13,934 bases of DNA, taken from NCBI GenBank assembly GCA_937886445.1, contig CALGBY010000088.1, positions 1-13,934 of the forward strand, written 5' to 3'. This document shows positions 1 to 5,999 of this stretch, piece after piece (positions within the stretch are counted from its first letter, which is position 1; every line of letters begins with the position of its first letter). Position numbers and translations under genes: made by a program. Below the pieces are notes generated by a model. It was not told the origin of the DNA. It ran no database searches and saw only the letters and a list, made by a program, of their open reading frames with translations. Source of the stretch: an uncultured Clostridia bacterium (lineage in GTDB: Bacteria > Bacillota > Clostridia > Christensenellales > Aristaeellaceae).

Positions 1-52
1 TGTATGCTAATAGGGAGCTGCGAAAGAACACGAAATATGTTCTTTCACAGCC

Positions 53-86
53 CCTCGGCGACGCGCATGTCGCCGCCTGCGGATAT
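53..86 (+). repeat. 34-bp direct repeat, copy 1 (contains a hairpin)
   Basis: This unit is identical base for base to 281-314. Inside it CGGCGAC (56-62) pairs with GTCGCCG (69-75) across the six-base loop GCGCAT. Exact duplication 228 bases apart within non-coding DNA suggests a mobile or recombining palindromic unit rather than chance. Confidence 0.85.
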
Positions 87-183
87 TGAGGCTGCAAGCA
101 GCCTCCGAAAGCAAGCGGGGCAGTGCCGCGCTTGCTTTCGCTCTTTCTTGAACGCAAGCGTGATCCGCTTGCGTTCTCTCACA

Positions 184-256
184 TCCATTTACTATAAAAT
201 GGCATTTCCGGTGATCCGTATACACCGGACACGCTCATTTTACGTCCGTAAATGGA
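184..256. repeat. long composite hairpin arm
   Basis: Three nested complementary segments stack into one arm: TCCATTTAC (184-192) with GTAAATGGA (248-256), TAAAATG (195-201) with CATTTTA (236-242), and TCCGGTG (207-213) with CACCGGA (223-229). That is 23 paired bases with small internal loops. It sits between the two copies of the 34-bp repeat and is AT-richer than the neighbouring stems. Confidence 0.7.
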
Positions 257-280
257 TATCGGAAACGGCCTCCGGCCGTT

Positions 281-314
281 CCTCGGCGACGCGCATGTCG
301 CCGCCTGCGGATAT
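281..314 (+). repeat. 34-bp direct repeat, copy 2 (contains a hairpin)
   Basis: Exact second copy of 53-86, with its stem at 284-290/297-303. It is followed at once by TATAAT (314-319), but no matching -35 hexamer lies 16-18 bases upstream, so that is not called as a promoter. Confidence 0.85.
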
Positions 315-331
315 ATAATCGAAGGGTTGCG

Positions 332-406
332 ACCCTTCGATGCAACCCGGGGAGGGAACGGGCTGCAGCCCTTCGATACTACCCGGAGAGGATACGGAGC
401 TGCAAG
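332..406 (+). repeat. two imperfect ~38-bp tandem repeats
   Basis: Bases 332-368 and 368-406 share the order CCCTTCGAT, ACCCGG, GAG, ACGG, CTGCA with small indels. Each repeat can supply a CCCTTCGA arm that pairs with the single upstream TCGAAGGG (319-326), so two alternative hairpins are possible. The repeat ends about 45 bases before the first peptide start codon. Confidence 0.55.
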
Positions 407-436
407 CAGCCACCCGCAAAAACACACATAAACAGC

Positions 437-444
437 AGGAGGAG
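437..444 (+). promoter_or_regulatory. strong ribosome binding site of peptide gene 1
   Basis: AGGAGGAG lies six bases before the ATG at 451. It fixes the start of the small peptide and rules out a longer upstream reading of the same frame, which would run through the hairpin array. The same stop-plus-RBS block recurs before the second peptide (AGAAGAAG, 729-736) with two G-to-A changes that weaken it. Confidence 0.85.
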
Positions 445-450
445 ATCATC

Positions 451-723
451 ATGGAAAAGATCAACAAGGAAGAACTGATGGAAATAACGGGCCTTTCAGA
501 AGAGGATCTGAATACCGTTGCGGGCGGAGAAGTAGACATCGTATGCTTAAGATCGGTCTCGGCAGTCCGTATCAGGTGTCTGACCAGCTGCGAATCGGTC
601 AGAAATCAGCCCGTGGTGTATGCGAAAAAACTTATGGCATGCGAGCAACAGTATAAGCAGGATCTCATGAAATGCGGAGACCCGGATGGCAGCTACGCGG
701 TACCCCTCGATGACCCTATATAA
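451..723 (+). CDS. Gly-Gly-leader Cys-rich precursor peptide (RiPP/bacteriocin-like)
   Basis: A 90-residue peptide. Residues 1-26 form an acidic helical leader (MEKINKEELMEITGLSEEDL, then NTVAGG) ending at Gly25-Gly26, the type of site cut by C39-peptidase ABC exporters. The core begins at Glu27 and carries Cys32, Cys43, Cys47, Cys64 and Cys75. Spacing C-X10-C-X3-C-X16-C-X10-C matches the repaired neighbour gene except that the fourth cysteine position holds Lys60, leaving five cysteines. A 15-residue tail rich in Asp and Pro follows Cys75. The start is fixed by the RBS at 437-444, and a homologous precursor follows 20 bases after the stop. No modification enzyme, protease or exporter lies in the window, so whether the peptide is only disulfide-bonded or otherwise modified is unknown. 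An antimicrobial or signalling role is inference. Confidence 0.7.
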   Translation: MEKINKEELMEITGLSEEDLNTVAGGEVDIVCLRSVSAVRIRCLTSCESVRNQPVVYAKKLMACEQQYKQDLMKCGDPDGSYAVPLDDPI

Positions 724-742
724 ACAGCAGAAGAAGATCATC

Positions 743-966
743 ATGGAAAAGATCAGCAAAGAAGAACTGATGAAAAAGGCAGGCCTTTCAGAAGCGGATC
801 TGGAGAAGATCGCGGGGGAACCGGTTCCCAGTGTGAAAAAGACGCACTACAGGATTTGGATACATGTGTGAACACCTGCCCGAGATGGTCCGATGATTAT
901 AGAAACTGTAAGGATCTATGCATAGAAGCATATAAAGAAGAAGTCGAAAATTGCATAGAACTGTAA
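743..966 (+). pseudogene. second Cys-rich precursor peptide, frameshifted at the Gly-Gly site
   Basis: The leader (MEKISKEELMKKAGLSEADL, then EKIAG) is a close paralogue of the peptide at 451. In the present frame it runs into Glu-Pro-Val and stops at 869-871 after 42 residues with no cysteine. One extra G in the run at 814-818 would restore AGGT and join the leader to an open frame ending at 964-966. That frame encodes a core with six cysteines (codons at 832, 865, 877, 907, 919, 952), spaced C-X10-C-X3-C-X9-C-X3-C-X10-C. The repaired product would be about 74 residues. The RBS is also degraded relative to copy 1 (AGAAGAAG). Possible explanations are a real inactivating deletion, replication slippage in the G run, or a homopolymer sequencing error. 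Ribosomal -1 slippage is unlikely because the A-site tRNA would have to re-pair from GAA to GGA. Confidence 0.75.
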
Positions 967-1034
967 TGCTGACGCTTTCGATAACATGGTCAACAATTCT
1001 GCATGCAAACAAACAATGAAGGAAAAAGGTACTA

Positions 1035-1194
1035 GGGTGTGTTTCTAAATTCAAAACGATGCATTTTCAGCATCTTTTCCGTCATTTCTGCGTTGTCGAA
1101 CCTCGATTTACCTCCAGTAAACCTTCGGTTCTTCGCCTTGAACTGACGGAAAATCTGCTTGAAACTGCACATTCCTCATTTTAGAGACACATCC
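1035..1194. mobile_element. 160-bp MITE-like element with terminal inverted repeats
   Basis: The left end starts GGGTGTGTTTCTAAA and the right end, read on the other strand, starts GGATGTGTCTCTAAA, so 13 of 15 terminal bases agree. The element is flanked by TA on both sides (1033-1034 and 1195-1196), the target duplication expected for IS630/Tc1-mariner-type movement. The interior is also partly palindromic: TTTTCCGTCA near 1074-1083 opposes TGACGGAAAA near 1144-1153, with a weaker central hairpin. It is too short to encode a transposase. Bases 1145-1194 recur in inverted orientation at 13885-13934 with one mismatch, which shows a multicopy family. It lies between the peptide genes and a terminator. 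Confidence 0.8.
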
Positions 1195-1225
1195 TAACTC
1201 ATTTGTGCGGTATTGCCTTTACACC

Positions 1226-1263
1226 GAGGGAGCGGGTACGCCCGCTCCCTCATCCCCTTTTTT
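1226..1263 (+). terminator. rho-independent terminator
   Basis: GAGGGAGCGGG (1226-1236) pairs perfectly with CCCGCTCCCTC (1241-1251) around the loop TACG, followed by ATCCCC and a six-T tract (1258-1263). The T tract is slightly displaced, which may weaken it. It probably ended the transcript of the peptide genes before the MITE inserted between them, and it insulates the permease genes downstream. Confidence 0.65.
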
Positions 1264-1354
1264 CTTTATCGCGTTATCGCGCAAATGATCCTGCCCGGTG
1301 AAAGGCTGAAAGCCGGAATGGCCCTGCGGCGATCGTTTTTCACTCTTTCACGGG

Positions 1355-1384
1355 GAACAGGCCCGGCACGGCCGGGATCTGTTC
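1355..1384 (+). other. strong hairpin in the leader of the permease operon
   Basis: GAACAG (1355-1360) pairs with CTGTTC (1379-1384) and CCCGGC (1362-1367) with GCCGGG (1371-1376) around the loop ACG. It has no T tract and ends about 25 bases before the RBS (AAGGGGAG, about 1410-1417), so it looks like an untranslated-leader structure rather than a terminator. No clear promoter was recognised in 1197-1422. Confidence 0.45.
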
Positions 1385-1422
1385 ACGACACACGGAAGCA
1401 AAATACGGTAAGGGGAGCTCAG

Positions 1423-3147
1423 ATGGACAGAACAGCTGAAATACGAAAGATCGACTGGAAAGCAAAGGAAAGAAAGCTGATCAGCCCGGCGCAGCGCCGT
1501 ACGGGCAAGGTGCTGATCATCATCGGCGTGCTGGCGGCGCTGGCAGGCCTTTTCGGCACGCTCGCCAGCGACTGGCAGGTGAGCATTTTTTCGGGCATGA
1601 CCGCGCAGGTATACGCCGCCCGTGAAAACGCCATCAGCGCCGGAACGGATATCACAGGCGCCTTTGATATGGACGGCGAGGAAAGCGGTGTGCATATCTA
1701 CTATGCCGTGCTGGAAGGCTCCGATAATGATGTACTGAATGTGCAGGATCTTGAGGAAGGCACCAGCAAAAAGGCCGTAAAGGTCTCCAAACAATCCGTG
1801 ATGCAGTTTCCCGCCACCAAGGAAAATCAGGTGAATGTGATCGCGGAGGATGAAGTCTTGCTGAGCAACGGCGAAAGGGTGTCCAAAGCGGTCAAGTTTC
1901 CCGGCGCCGGTTCCAGCAAATATCATTCGCTCAAGATGACCACCGAGGGTGCCTGCACCCTCACGCTGTGGGTCAGATCCTCCCTTGCGGGAACGGAAAG
2001 AAAGGTCGTGCTCTACTCAACGGTATCCGGCGAGGTGGATTCCGCCTCCGCTCCCGCACCGGACGCGGAAGGGCCGCTGCAGCCTGTCACGCTCACTATC
2101 CCCAAGGCCGGCACCTATTACCTCTCATCCAAGGGAGATATCCCCATATCGCTGATATCCACCATCATGAAGTACGGCATCCTGCTGTTTCTCGCGGGAG
2201 CCGTGCTGATCTTCAACGGCATCATGATGCACATCCAGCGCATGGAACGCATGAAGGATCTGTTCTTCGTGGAGCCGGTGCTGGTGTTCTTCCTGCTGTT
2301 TGTCTATTATCCCGTGATCAACCTCATACGCATCTCCTTTACCAACATGCAGATCCTGTCCTCCTCGGGAGATCAGACCTTCGTGGGCTTTGCCAACTAT
2401 GAATGGCTGCTCGTAAAATCCGGCAGCAGCCACTTCTGGAAAAGCCTGAAGGTGACCGGCCTGTACATGTTCTGGGAGGTGCTGATCACGCTGGTGGGCG
2501 GCATGCTTCTGGCCCTTCTCTTCAACCGCATGACAAAAATGTTCAACACCATGCGCGCGATCGTGTTCATGCCGAAATATATCGCGGTATCCACCAGCGC
2601 CACGGTATTCATGTGGATCCTCTATTCCACCACCTCCACCGCCATCGGCTCCTCTCAGGGCATACTGAACTACGCGCTGTCCCTGTTCGGCATACAGGGG
2701 CCGGACTGGCTGATCGACGCCGATACGGCGCTTACGGGTGTGCTGTTCCTCACCGCGTGGCGCGTTGTGGGCTACGCGATGATGATCTACCTTTCCGCGA
2801 TGAAGGGGATCCCGCAGGATTATTACGAGGCCGCCTCCATTGACGGGGCGGACGGGGTGCAGCAGTTCCGCTACATCACCGTTCCTCTGCTCGCGCCCAC
2901 CACGCTCTTCCTGTTCGTGACCACCTTCATCGCCAGTATGAAGGTATTCCAGAGCGTGGATGTAATGACGAGCGGCGGCCCCAACGAGGCCACCAATGTG
3001 ATGGTACAGTGGATCTACAACCTCACCTGGAGCGAACAGCAGACCGCTCACGGCGCGGCCGTGGCCGTTGTGTTCTTCATCATCCTTCTGGTATGCACGG
3101 CAGCCACCATGAAGTGGTCCAACCGCAGAACCAACTACGACACCTGA
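1423..3147 (+). CDS. ABC sugar permease (MalF/UgpA type) with extra extracytoplasmic domain
   Basis: A 574-residue inner-membrane subunit of a carbohydrate ABC importer. The start at 1423 is chosen because AAGGGGAG precedes it by about six bases; the frame is open further upstream but without an RBS and across a terminator. A first membrane helix lies at about residues 30-50, then a ~190-residue predicted outside domain rich in beta-strand and Ser/Thr, then a second helix at about 245-272. The canonical six-helix permease core runs from about 281 to the end. The EAA loop that contacts the ATPase is visible at 469 (EAASIDGADG), followed by the typical PLLAPTT. Ordinary MalF-type permeases in Gram-positives are about 290-310 residues, so the N-terminal half is an addition. 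Its partner permease starts 16 bases downstream. Substrate is inferred from the xylanase nearby to be xylan-derived oligosaccharides. Confidence 0.9.
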   Translation: MDRTAEIRKIDWKAKERKLISPAQRRTGKVLIIIGVLAALAGLFGTLASDWQVSIFSGMTAQVYAARENAISAGTDITGAFDMDGEESGVHIYYAVLEGSDNDVLNVQDLEEGTSKKAVKVSKQSVMQFPATKENQVNVIAEDEVLLSNGERVSKAVKFPGAGSSKYHSLKMTTEGACTLTLWVRSSLAGTERKVVLYSTVSGEVDSASAPAPDAEGPLQPVTLTIPKAGTYYLSSKGDIPISLISTIMKYGILLFLAGAVLIFNGIMMHIQRMERMKDLFFVEPVLVFFLLFVYYPVINLIRISFTNMQILSSSGDQTFVGFANYEWLLVKSGSSHFWKSLKVTGLYMFWEVLITLVGGMLLALLFNRMTKMFNTMRAIVFMPKYIAVSTSATVFMWILYSTTSTAIGSSQGILNYALSLFGIQGPDWLIDADTALTGVLFLTAWRVVGYAMMIYLSAMKGIPQDYYEAASIDGADGVQQFRYITVPLLAPTTLFLFVTTFIASMKVFQSVDVMTSGGPNEATNVMVQWIYNLTWSEQQTAHGAAVAVVFFIILLVCTAATMKWSNRRTNYDT

Positions 3148-3163
3148 GAAAGGAGGCAGGATC

Positions 3164-4597
3164 ATGTTCAGAAAACTTCCGGCTGTAAAAAAGTGCTTCA
3201 CCGTACTCGCGCTGATCGGGTTTGCCTGCCTTCTGGCGGGCGGGTTCTTCTGCGTATTCAAGGGGGCGGACCCCGCGGCCGACCATGATACGCTGCTTGC
3301 GCTGCGCCTCGTTTTTCTCATCACGGGCGGAGCGATCCTGCTCGTATGCATTCCCGTTCTGTGGAAGGACGGCATACAAAACGCCGCGTCCGCAAAACGC
3401 ACGGGGTCCCACTGGCTCCGCATGCGCCAGAGCGGCTTCTTTGACCTGCTGGTGCTCTTGGCCTGCATCGCCGCGCTGCTGCTCATCTTTTCGCTGATCG
3501 GCCGCGTAAGCTATGACAGCACCTTCGCCGGCATGGCGGAAAAAGCGGCGGAGGCAGCCGACGCGCTGGTGCCGGAGACGCTGGAGGAAGCGAAAAAGCT
3601 GAGCACCTTCAATGAATACAATTTCAAACAGGCGCTGAATATCTTCTCCGGCAGCTACTCCGCCTTCTTTACGATCGGGATGATCATCGCCGTTCTCGTT
3701 GCAATGTGCCTGCTGTATATGCGCTTTGTGACCCCCATCGTACACGCCGATGAAAAGCTGCAGATCATCCACAAGACCTACCGCACCGTTGCCCAGTACG
3801 CCGCCGCGATCCTGCTGGTGATCATCTCCCTTTTCCCCATCTACTGGATGATCATTTCCTCCTTCAAGACCAGCGCGGAGCTGACCGACGCCGTGCCCAC
3901 CCTGTGGCCCAAGGAATTCATTTTCAGCAATTACCCCTCGGTGCTCAAAAAAGCGCCCTTCCTCAGATACCTTGTAAACACGCTGGTCACTACGCTCGCG
4001 ATCATGGCGGGCGAGCTGACCATCGGCGTGATGGCAGCCTATGGCTTCTCAAAGGGCCAGTTCAAGGGCAAAAATGTGCTGTTCCTGCTGGTGCTGGGCG
4101 CGCTGATGGTGCCCATCCAGGTCACCTTTGTGCCCATCTATGTTACTTTGGCCAGGCTGAGCCTGATCGACACCTGGCTGGGCGTGATCCTGCCCAATCT
4201 TGTCAGCGCGTACTTCATCTTCATGCTCAGACAGAATTTCATGGCCGTGGATAACAGCTATATCGAGGCGGGCAAGATCGACGGCATGGGGCGCTTCGGC
4301 ACGATCATCCATGTGCTGGTGCCCATGTGCAAGCCCACTGTGATCACCGTTTCCATCATTTCCTTCATCAACGGCTGGAACAGCTATTTCTGGCCCAAGA
4401 TGATCACCCAGACCGAAAAAAGCCGCACCATCGCCGTGGGCGTGCAGCGCCTGAAGGAGACCTTTGCCGGTCAGTTCGTATCCAACTACAACGAGATCAT
4501 GGCCGGCGCCGTAATGGCGATCATCCCCATCGTGTTCCTGTTCCTGATCCTGCAGAAGTATATCATGACCGGCATGAGCAAGGCCGCCATGAAGTGA
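3164..4597 (+). CDS. ABC sugar permease (MalG/UgpE type) with N-terminal membrane extension
   Basis: A 477-residue second permease of the same importer, preceded by the RBS AAAGGAGG at about 3149-3156. The C-terminal core from about residue 206 (after YRTVAQ) is a standard MalG-like six-helix unit with the EAA loop at 368 (EAGKIDGMGRFG) and a basic C-terminus ending MSKAAMK. Before it come four added hydrophobic helices at about 11-32, 44-67, 92-113 and 165-188, with an acidic Ala/Glu-rich loop (about 114-164) between the third and fourth. Usual family members are about 270-290 residues. The extra ~200 residues parallel the enlarged N-terminus of the partner, suggesting that the two additions pack together. 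No nucleotide-binding subunit follows; such systems commonly share an MsmX-type ATPase encoded elsewhere, and the binding protein may also be unlinked. Confidence 0.9.
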   Translation: MFRKLPAVKKCFTVLALIGFACLLAGGFFCVFKGADPAADHDTLLALRLVFLITGGAILLVCIPVLWKDGIQNAASAKRTGSHWLRMRQSGFFDLLVLLACIAALLLIFSLIGRVSYDSTFAGMAEKAAEAADALVPETLEEAKKLSTFNEYNFKQALNIFSGSYSAFFTIGMIIAVLVAMCLLYMRFVTPIVHADEKLQIIHKTYRTVAQYAAAILLVIISLFPIYWMIISSFKTSAELTDAVPTLWPKEFIFSNYPSVLKKAPFLRYLVNTLVTTLAIMAGELTIGVMAAYGFSKGQFKGKNVLFLLVLGALMVPIQVTFVPIYVTLARLSLIDTWLGVILPNLVSAYFIFMLRQNFMAVDNSYIEAGKIDGMGRFGTIIHVLVPMCKPTVITVSIISFINGWNSYFWPKMITQTEKSRTIAVGVQRLKETFAGQFVSNYNEIMAGAVMAIIPIVFLFLILQKYIMTGMSKAAMK

Positions 4598-4620
4598 TCC
4601 CGAAGGTCTTAAAAGCCCGG

Positions 4621-4650
4621 AAAAACGCCCGCGCAGGAGGGCGTTTTTCA
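4621..4650 (+). terminator. rho-independent terminator after the permeases
   Basis: AAAAACGCCC (4621-4630) is perfectly complementary to GGGCGTTTTT (4639-4648) with an eight-base loop. The T run forms the end of the stem. It separates the permease transcript from the xylanase, which has its own promoter. Confidence 0.85.
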
Positions 4651-4660
4651 GTATTTGCGG

Positions 4661-4690
4661 TTGACGAAGCCTTAACGGGCGGTATACAAT
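4661..4690 (+). promoter_or_regulatory. sigma-A-type promoter for the xylanase gene
   Basis: TTGACG (4661-4666) is one base from the -35 consensus. TACAAT (4685-4690, spacer 18) or TATACA (4683-4688, spacer 16) can serve as -10. It follows the terminator and lies 45 bases before the ATG at 4736. No clear operator or cre-like box is visible around it. Confidence 0.65.
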
Positions 4691-4735
4691 AAAGATGAGA
4701 TCAGCCGTTTTCCGGCAGAAAAAGAGGTATCCGCT

Positions 4736-5821
4736 ATGAACGACGCCTGTAATGCCCCGTCCCTCTGCAAGGCCTATGCACCGTATTTCAGGATCGGCGC
4801 CGCCGTCAATTCCTGGAAGACAGATGATCCCGTGTACAGGGAACTGATCTGCCGTCATTTCAGCTCCGTTACGGCGGAAAACGAAATGAAGCCCCTTTCC
4901 GTGCTGGACAGGGAAGCCACTGTAAAGCTGGGGGACGGTATCCATACCGTGCAGAATTTTGAAAATACGGATAAGCTGCTGGCCTTCGCGCGGGATAACG
5001 GTATCAAGGTGCGCTTCCATGTGCTGTGCTGGCACGGGCAGACGCCCATCTGGTTTTTCACCGAGGGCTGGCAGGATATCCCCTTCAAGCAGCTGATAGA
5101 AAGCAATTTTTCGGTACCGTTCGCCCCGAAGGAGCTCATCCTGCAGCGGTTGGAATGCTATATTCAGGATGTTATGACCCATGTGAACACCGCCTTCCCC
5201 GGCGTGGTGTACGCCTGGGATGTGGTGAATGAGGCCATCGATCCCGATCAGGGCAATGAAAAGGGCTACCGTGAAAAGAGCCCCTGGGCAAAAGCCGTGG
5301 GCGCGCCCGATTTTATCCTGGCCGCCTTCCGCGCCGCCCGGAAATACAAGACACCGGAGCAGCAGCTGTATTATAACGATTATGAGTGCTATAACGAAAA
5401 AAAGCTGCCCCATATCCTGGAGCTGCTCCGTCTGCTGAAGGAAGAAAAGCTGGTGGACGGCATGGGCATGCAGGCTCATCTGGGCATGGAATACCCGGAT
5501 ATAGAGCAGTGTGAAAAGGCTGCCCGCGCCTACGGCGCGCTGGGCCTCTCCCTGCAGGTGACCGAGCTGGACATCCATTGTCCTGACGGGACCGCCGCCG
5601 GTCAGCAGGCGCTGGCGGAAAGATACGCCGCCTACTTTGACATGCTGCTCCGCCTGAAGCGGGACGGCATCGATGTGAACAGCGTCACCTTCTGGGGCCT
5701 CTCCGACAGGGACAGCTGGCTGCCCGCCTTCCGCAAAAGCGAAAGCTATCCCCTTCTGTTCACATGCGAATTGAAAACCAAGCCCGCGTATGACGCCGTG
5801 CTTGCCGCAGCCGCAAAATAG
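4736..5821 (+). CDS. GH10 endo-1,4-beta-xylanase, cytoplasmic
   Basis: A 361-residue glycoside hydrolase of family 10, which hydrolyses beta-1,4 xylosidic bonds with retention of configuration. Both catalytic glutamates are visible: the acid/base Glu166 in DVVNEAID and the nucleophile Glu277 in QVTELDIH. Other family signatures include TAENEMKP near residue 45, WHGQTP near 100, YNDYE in the middle, and FWGLSDRDSW near the C-terminus. The length fits one catalytic barrel with no binding module. No signal peptide is present (the N-terminus is MNDACNAPSL), so it should act in the cytoplasm on imported xylo-oligosaccharides, consistent with the sugar permeases just upstream. It has its own promoter and terminator. 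The RBS is a modest GAGG about nine bases before the ATG. Confidence 0.95.
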   Translation: MNDACNAPSLCKAYAPYFRIGAAVNSWKTDDPVYRELICRHFSSVTAENEMKPLSVLDREATVKLGDGIHTVQNFENTDKLLAFARDNGIKVRFHVLCWHGQTPIWFFTEGWQDIPFKQLIESNFSVPFAPKELILQRLECYIQDVMTHVNTAFPGVVYAWDVVNEAIDPDQGNEKGYREKSPWAKAVGAPDFILAAFRAARKYKTPEQQLYYNDYECYNEKKLPHILELLRLLKEEKLVDGMGMQAHLGMEYPDIEQCEKAARAYGALGLSLQVTELDIHCPDGTAAGQQALAERYAAYFDMLLRLKRDGIDVNSVTFWGLSDRDSWLPAFRKSESYPLLFTCELKTKPAYDAVLAAAAK

Positions 5822-5836
5822 ACCGGTATTCCGCAG

Positions 5837-5903
5837 AAAACGCCGGAGCCTGAAACGCGCCCTCCCGCCGGGAGGTGTCCCGTTTTCGTGCTCCGGCGTT
5901 TTT
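5837..5903. terminator. large bidirectional terminator between convergent genes
   Basis: AAAACGCCGGAGC (5837-5849) pairs with GCTCCGGCGTTTT (5890-5902) as a 13-bp outer stem. The 40-base interior folds again, including CCTCCC GCC GGGAGG. The T run on the plus strand serves the xylanase, and the A run on the left gives a T run on the minus strand for the gene ending at 6000. Bases 5904-5999 hold nothing else that could be recognised. Confidence 0.75.
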
Positions 5904-5999
5904 GCCGTTTGCGAAAAGCATATCCGTTTTTTCGTTTCCGTACGGCCTTCATCGTCCTGTCCGCCGGAGGCGGCAGGCAGCGGGCAGTACGGATACAGA

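Larger units (their letters stand above)
13..411. repeat. dense array of stem-loops upstream of peptide genes
   Basis: This ~400-base stretch has no credible gene and is almost wholly made of inverted repeats. Stems that can be read directly: 22-30/38-46 (extended by 17-20/48-51), 56-62/69-75, 88-94/99-105, 106-117/129-140, 150-160/166-176, the composite arm 184-256, 264-270/274-280, 284-290/297-303, 319-327/332-340, the palindrome 360-371, and GCTG CAAG CAGC at 399-410. Most stems are perfect at 6-12 bp with loops of 3-12 bases, and none ends in a classical T tract. It could be a cluster of REP-like extragenic palindromes, a structured untranslated leader for the peptide genes that start at 451, or a large structured RNA. 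The sequence does not decide between these. Confidence 0.75.

Noticed and set aside
53..314. CRISPR array
   Set aside because: There are only two repeat copies 228 bases apart, with no regular spacers and no cas genes.
4..318. Open frame of 104 codons across the left end
   Set aside because: It has no ribosome site, its coding is explained by hairpins, and its repeated residues simply mirror the 34-bp DNA repeat.
314..319. TATAAT as promoter of the peptide genes
   Set aside because: There is no acceptable -35 hexamer at 16-18 bases upstream and no extended -10 TG.
809..820. Programmed -1 ribosomal frameshift joining leader and core
   Set aside because: The G run is not a proper slippery heptamer for the GAA codon in the A site, and no stimulatory structure is evident just downstream.
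959..1034. Short open frame with two cysteines after the second peptide, perhaps a third core remnant
   Set aside because: It has no leader or start, is bounded by stops, and the spacing does not match the other cores.
1213..1422. Upstream extension of the first permease
   Set aside because: It would translate through a terminator hairpin, lacks an RBS, and a good RBS precedes the ATG at 1423.
2125..5578. Long minus-strand open frames opposite the permeases and the xylanase
   Set aside because: They overlap clearly coding genes, are rich in His/Gly/Gln as expected of GC-rich antisense, and have no RBS or recognisable domain.
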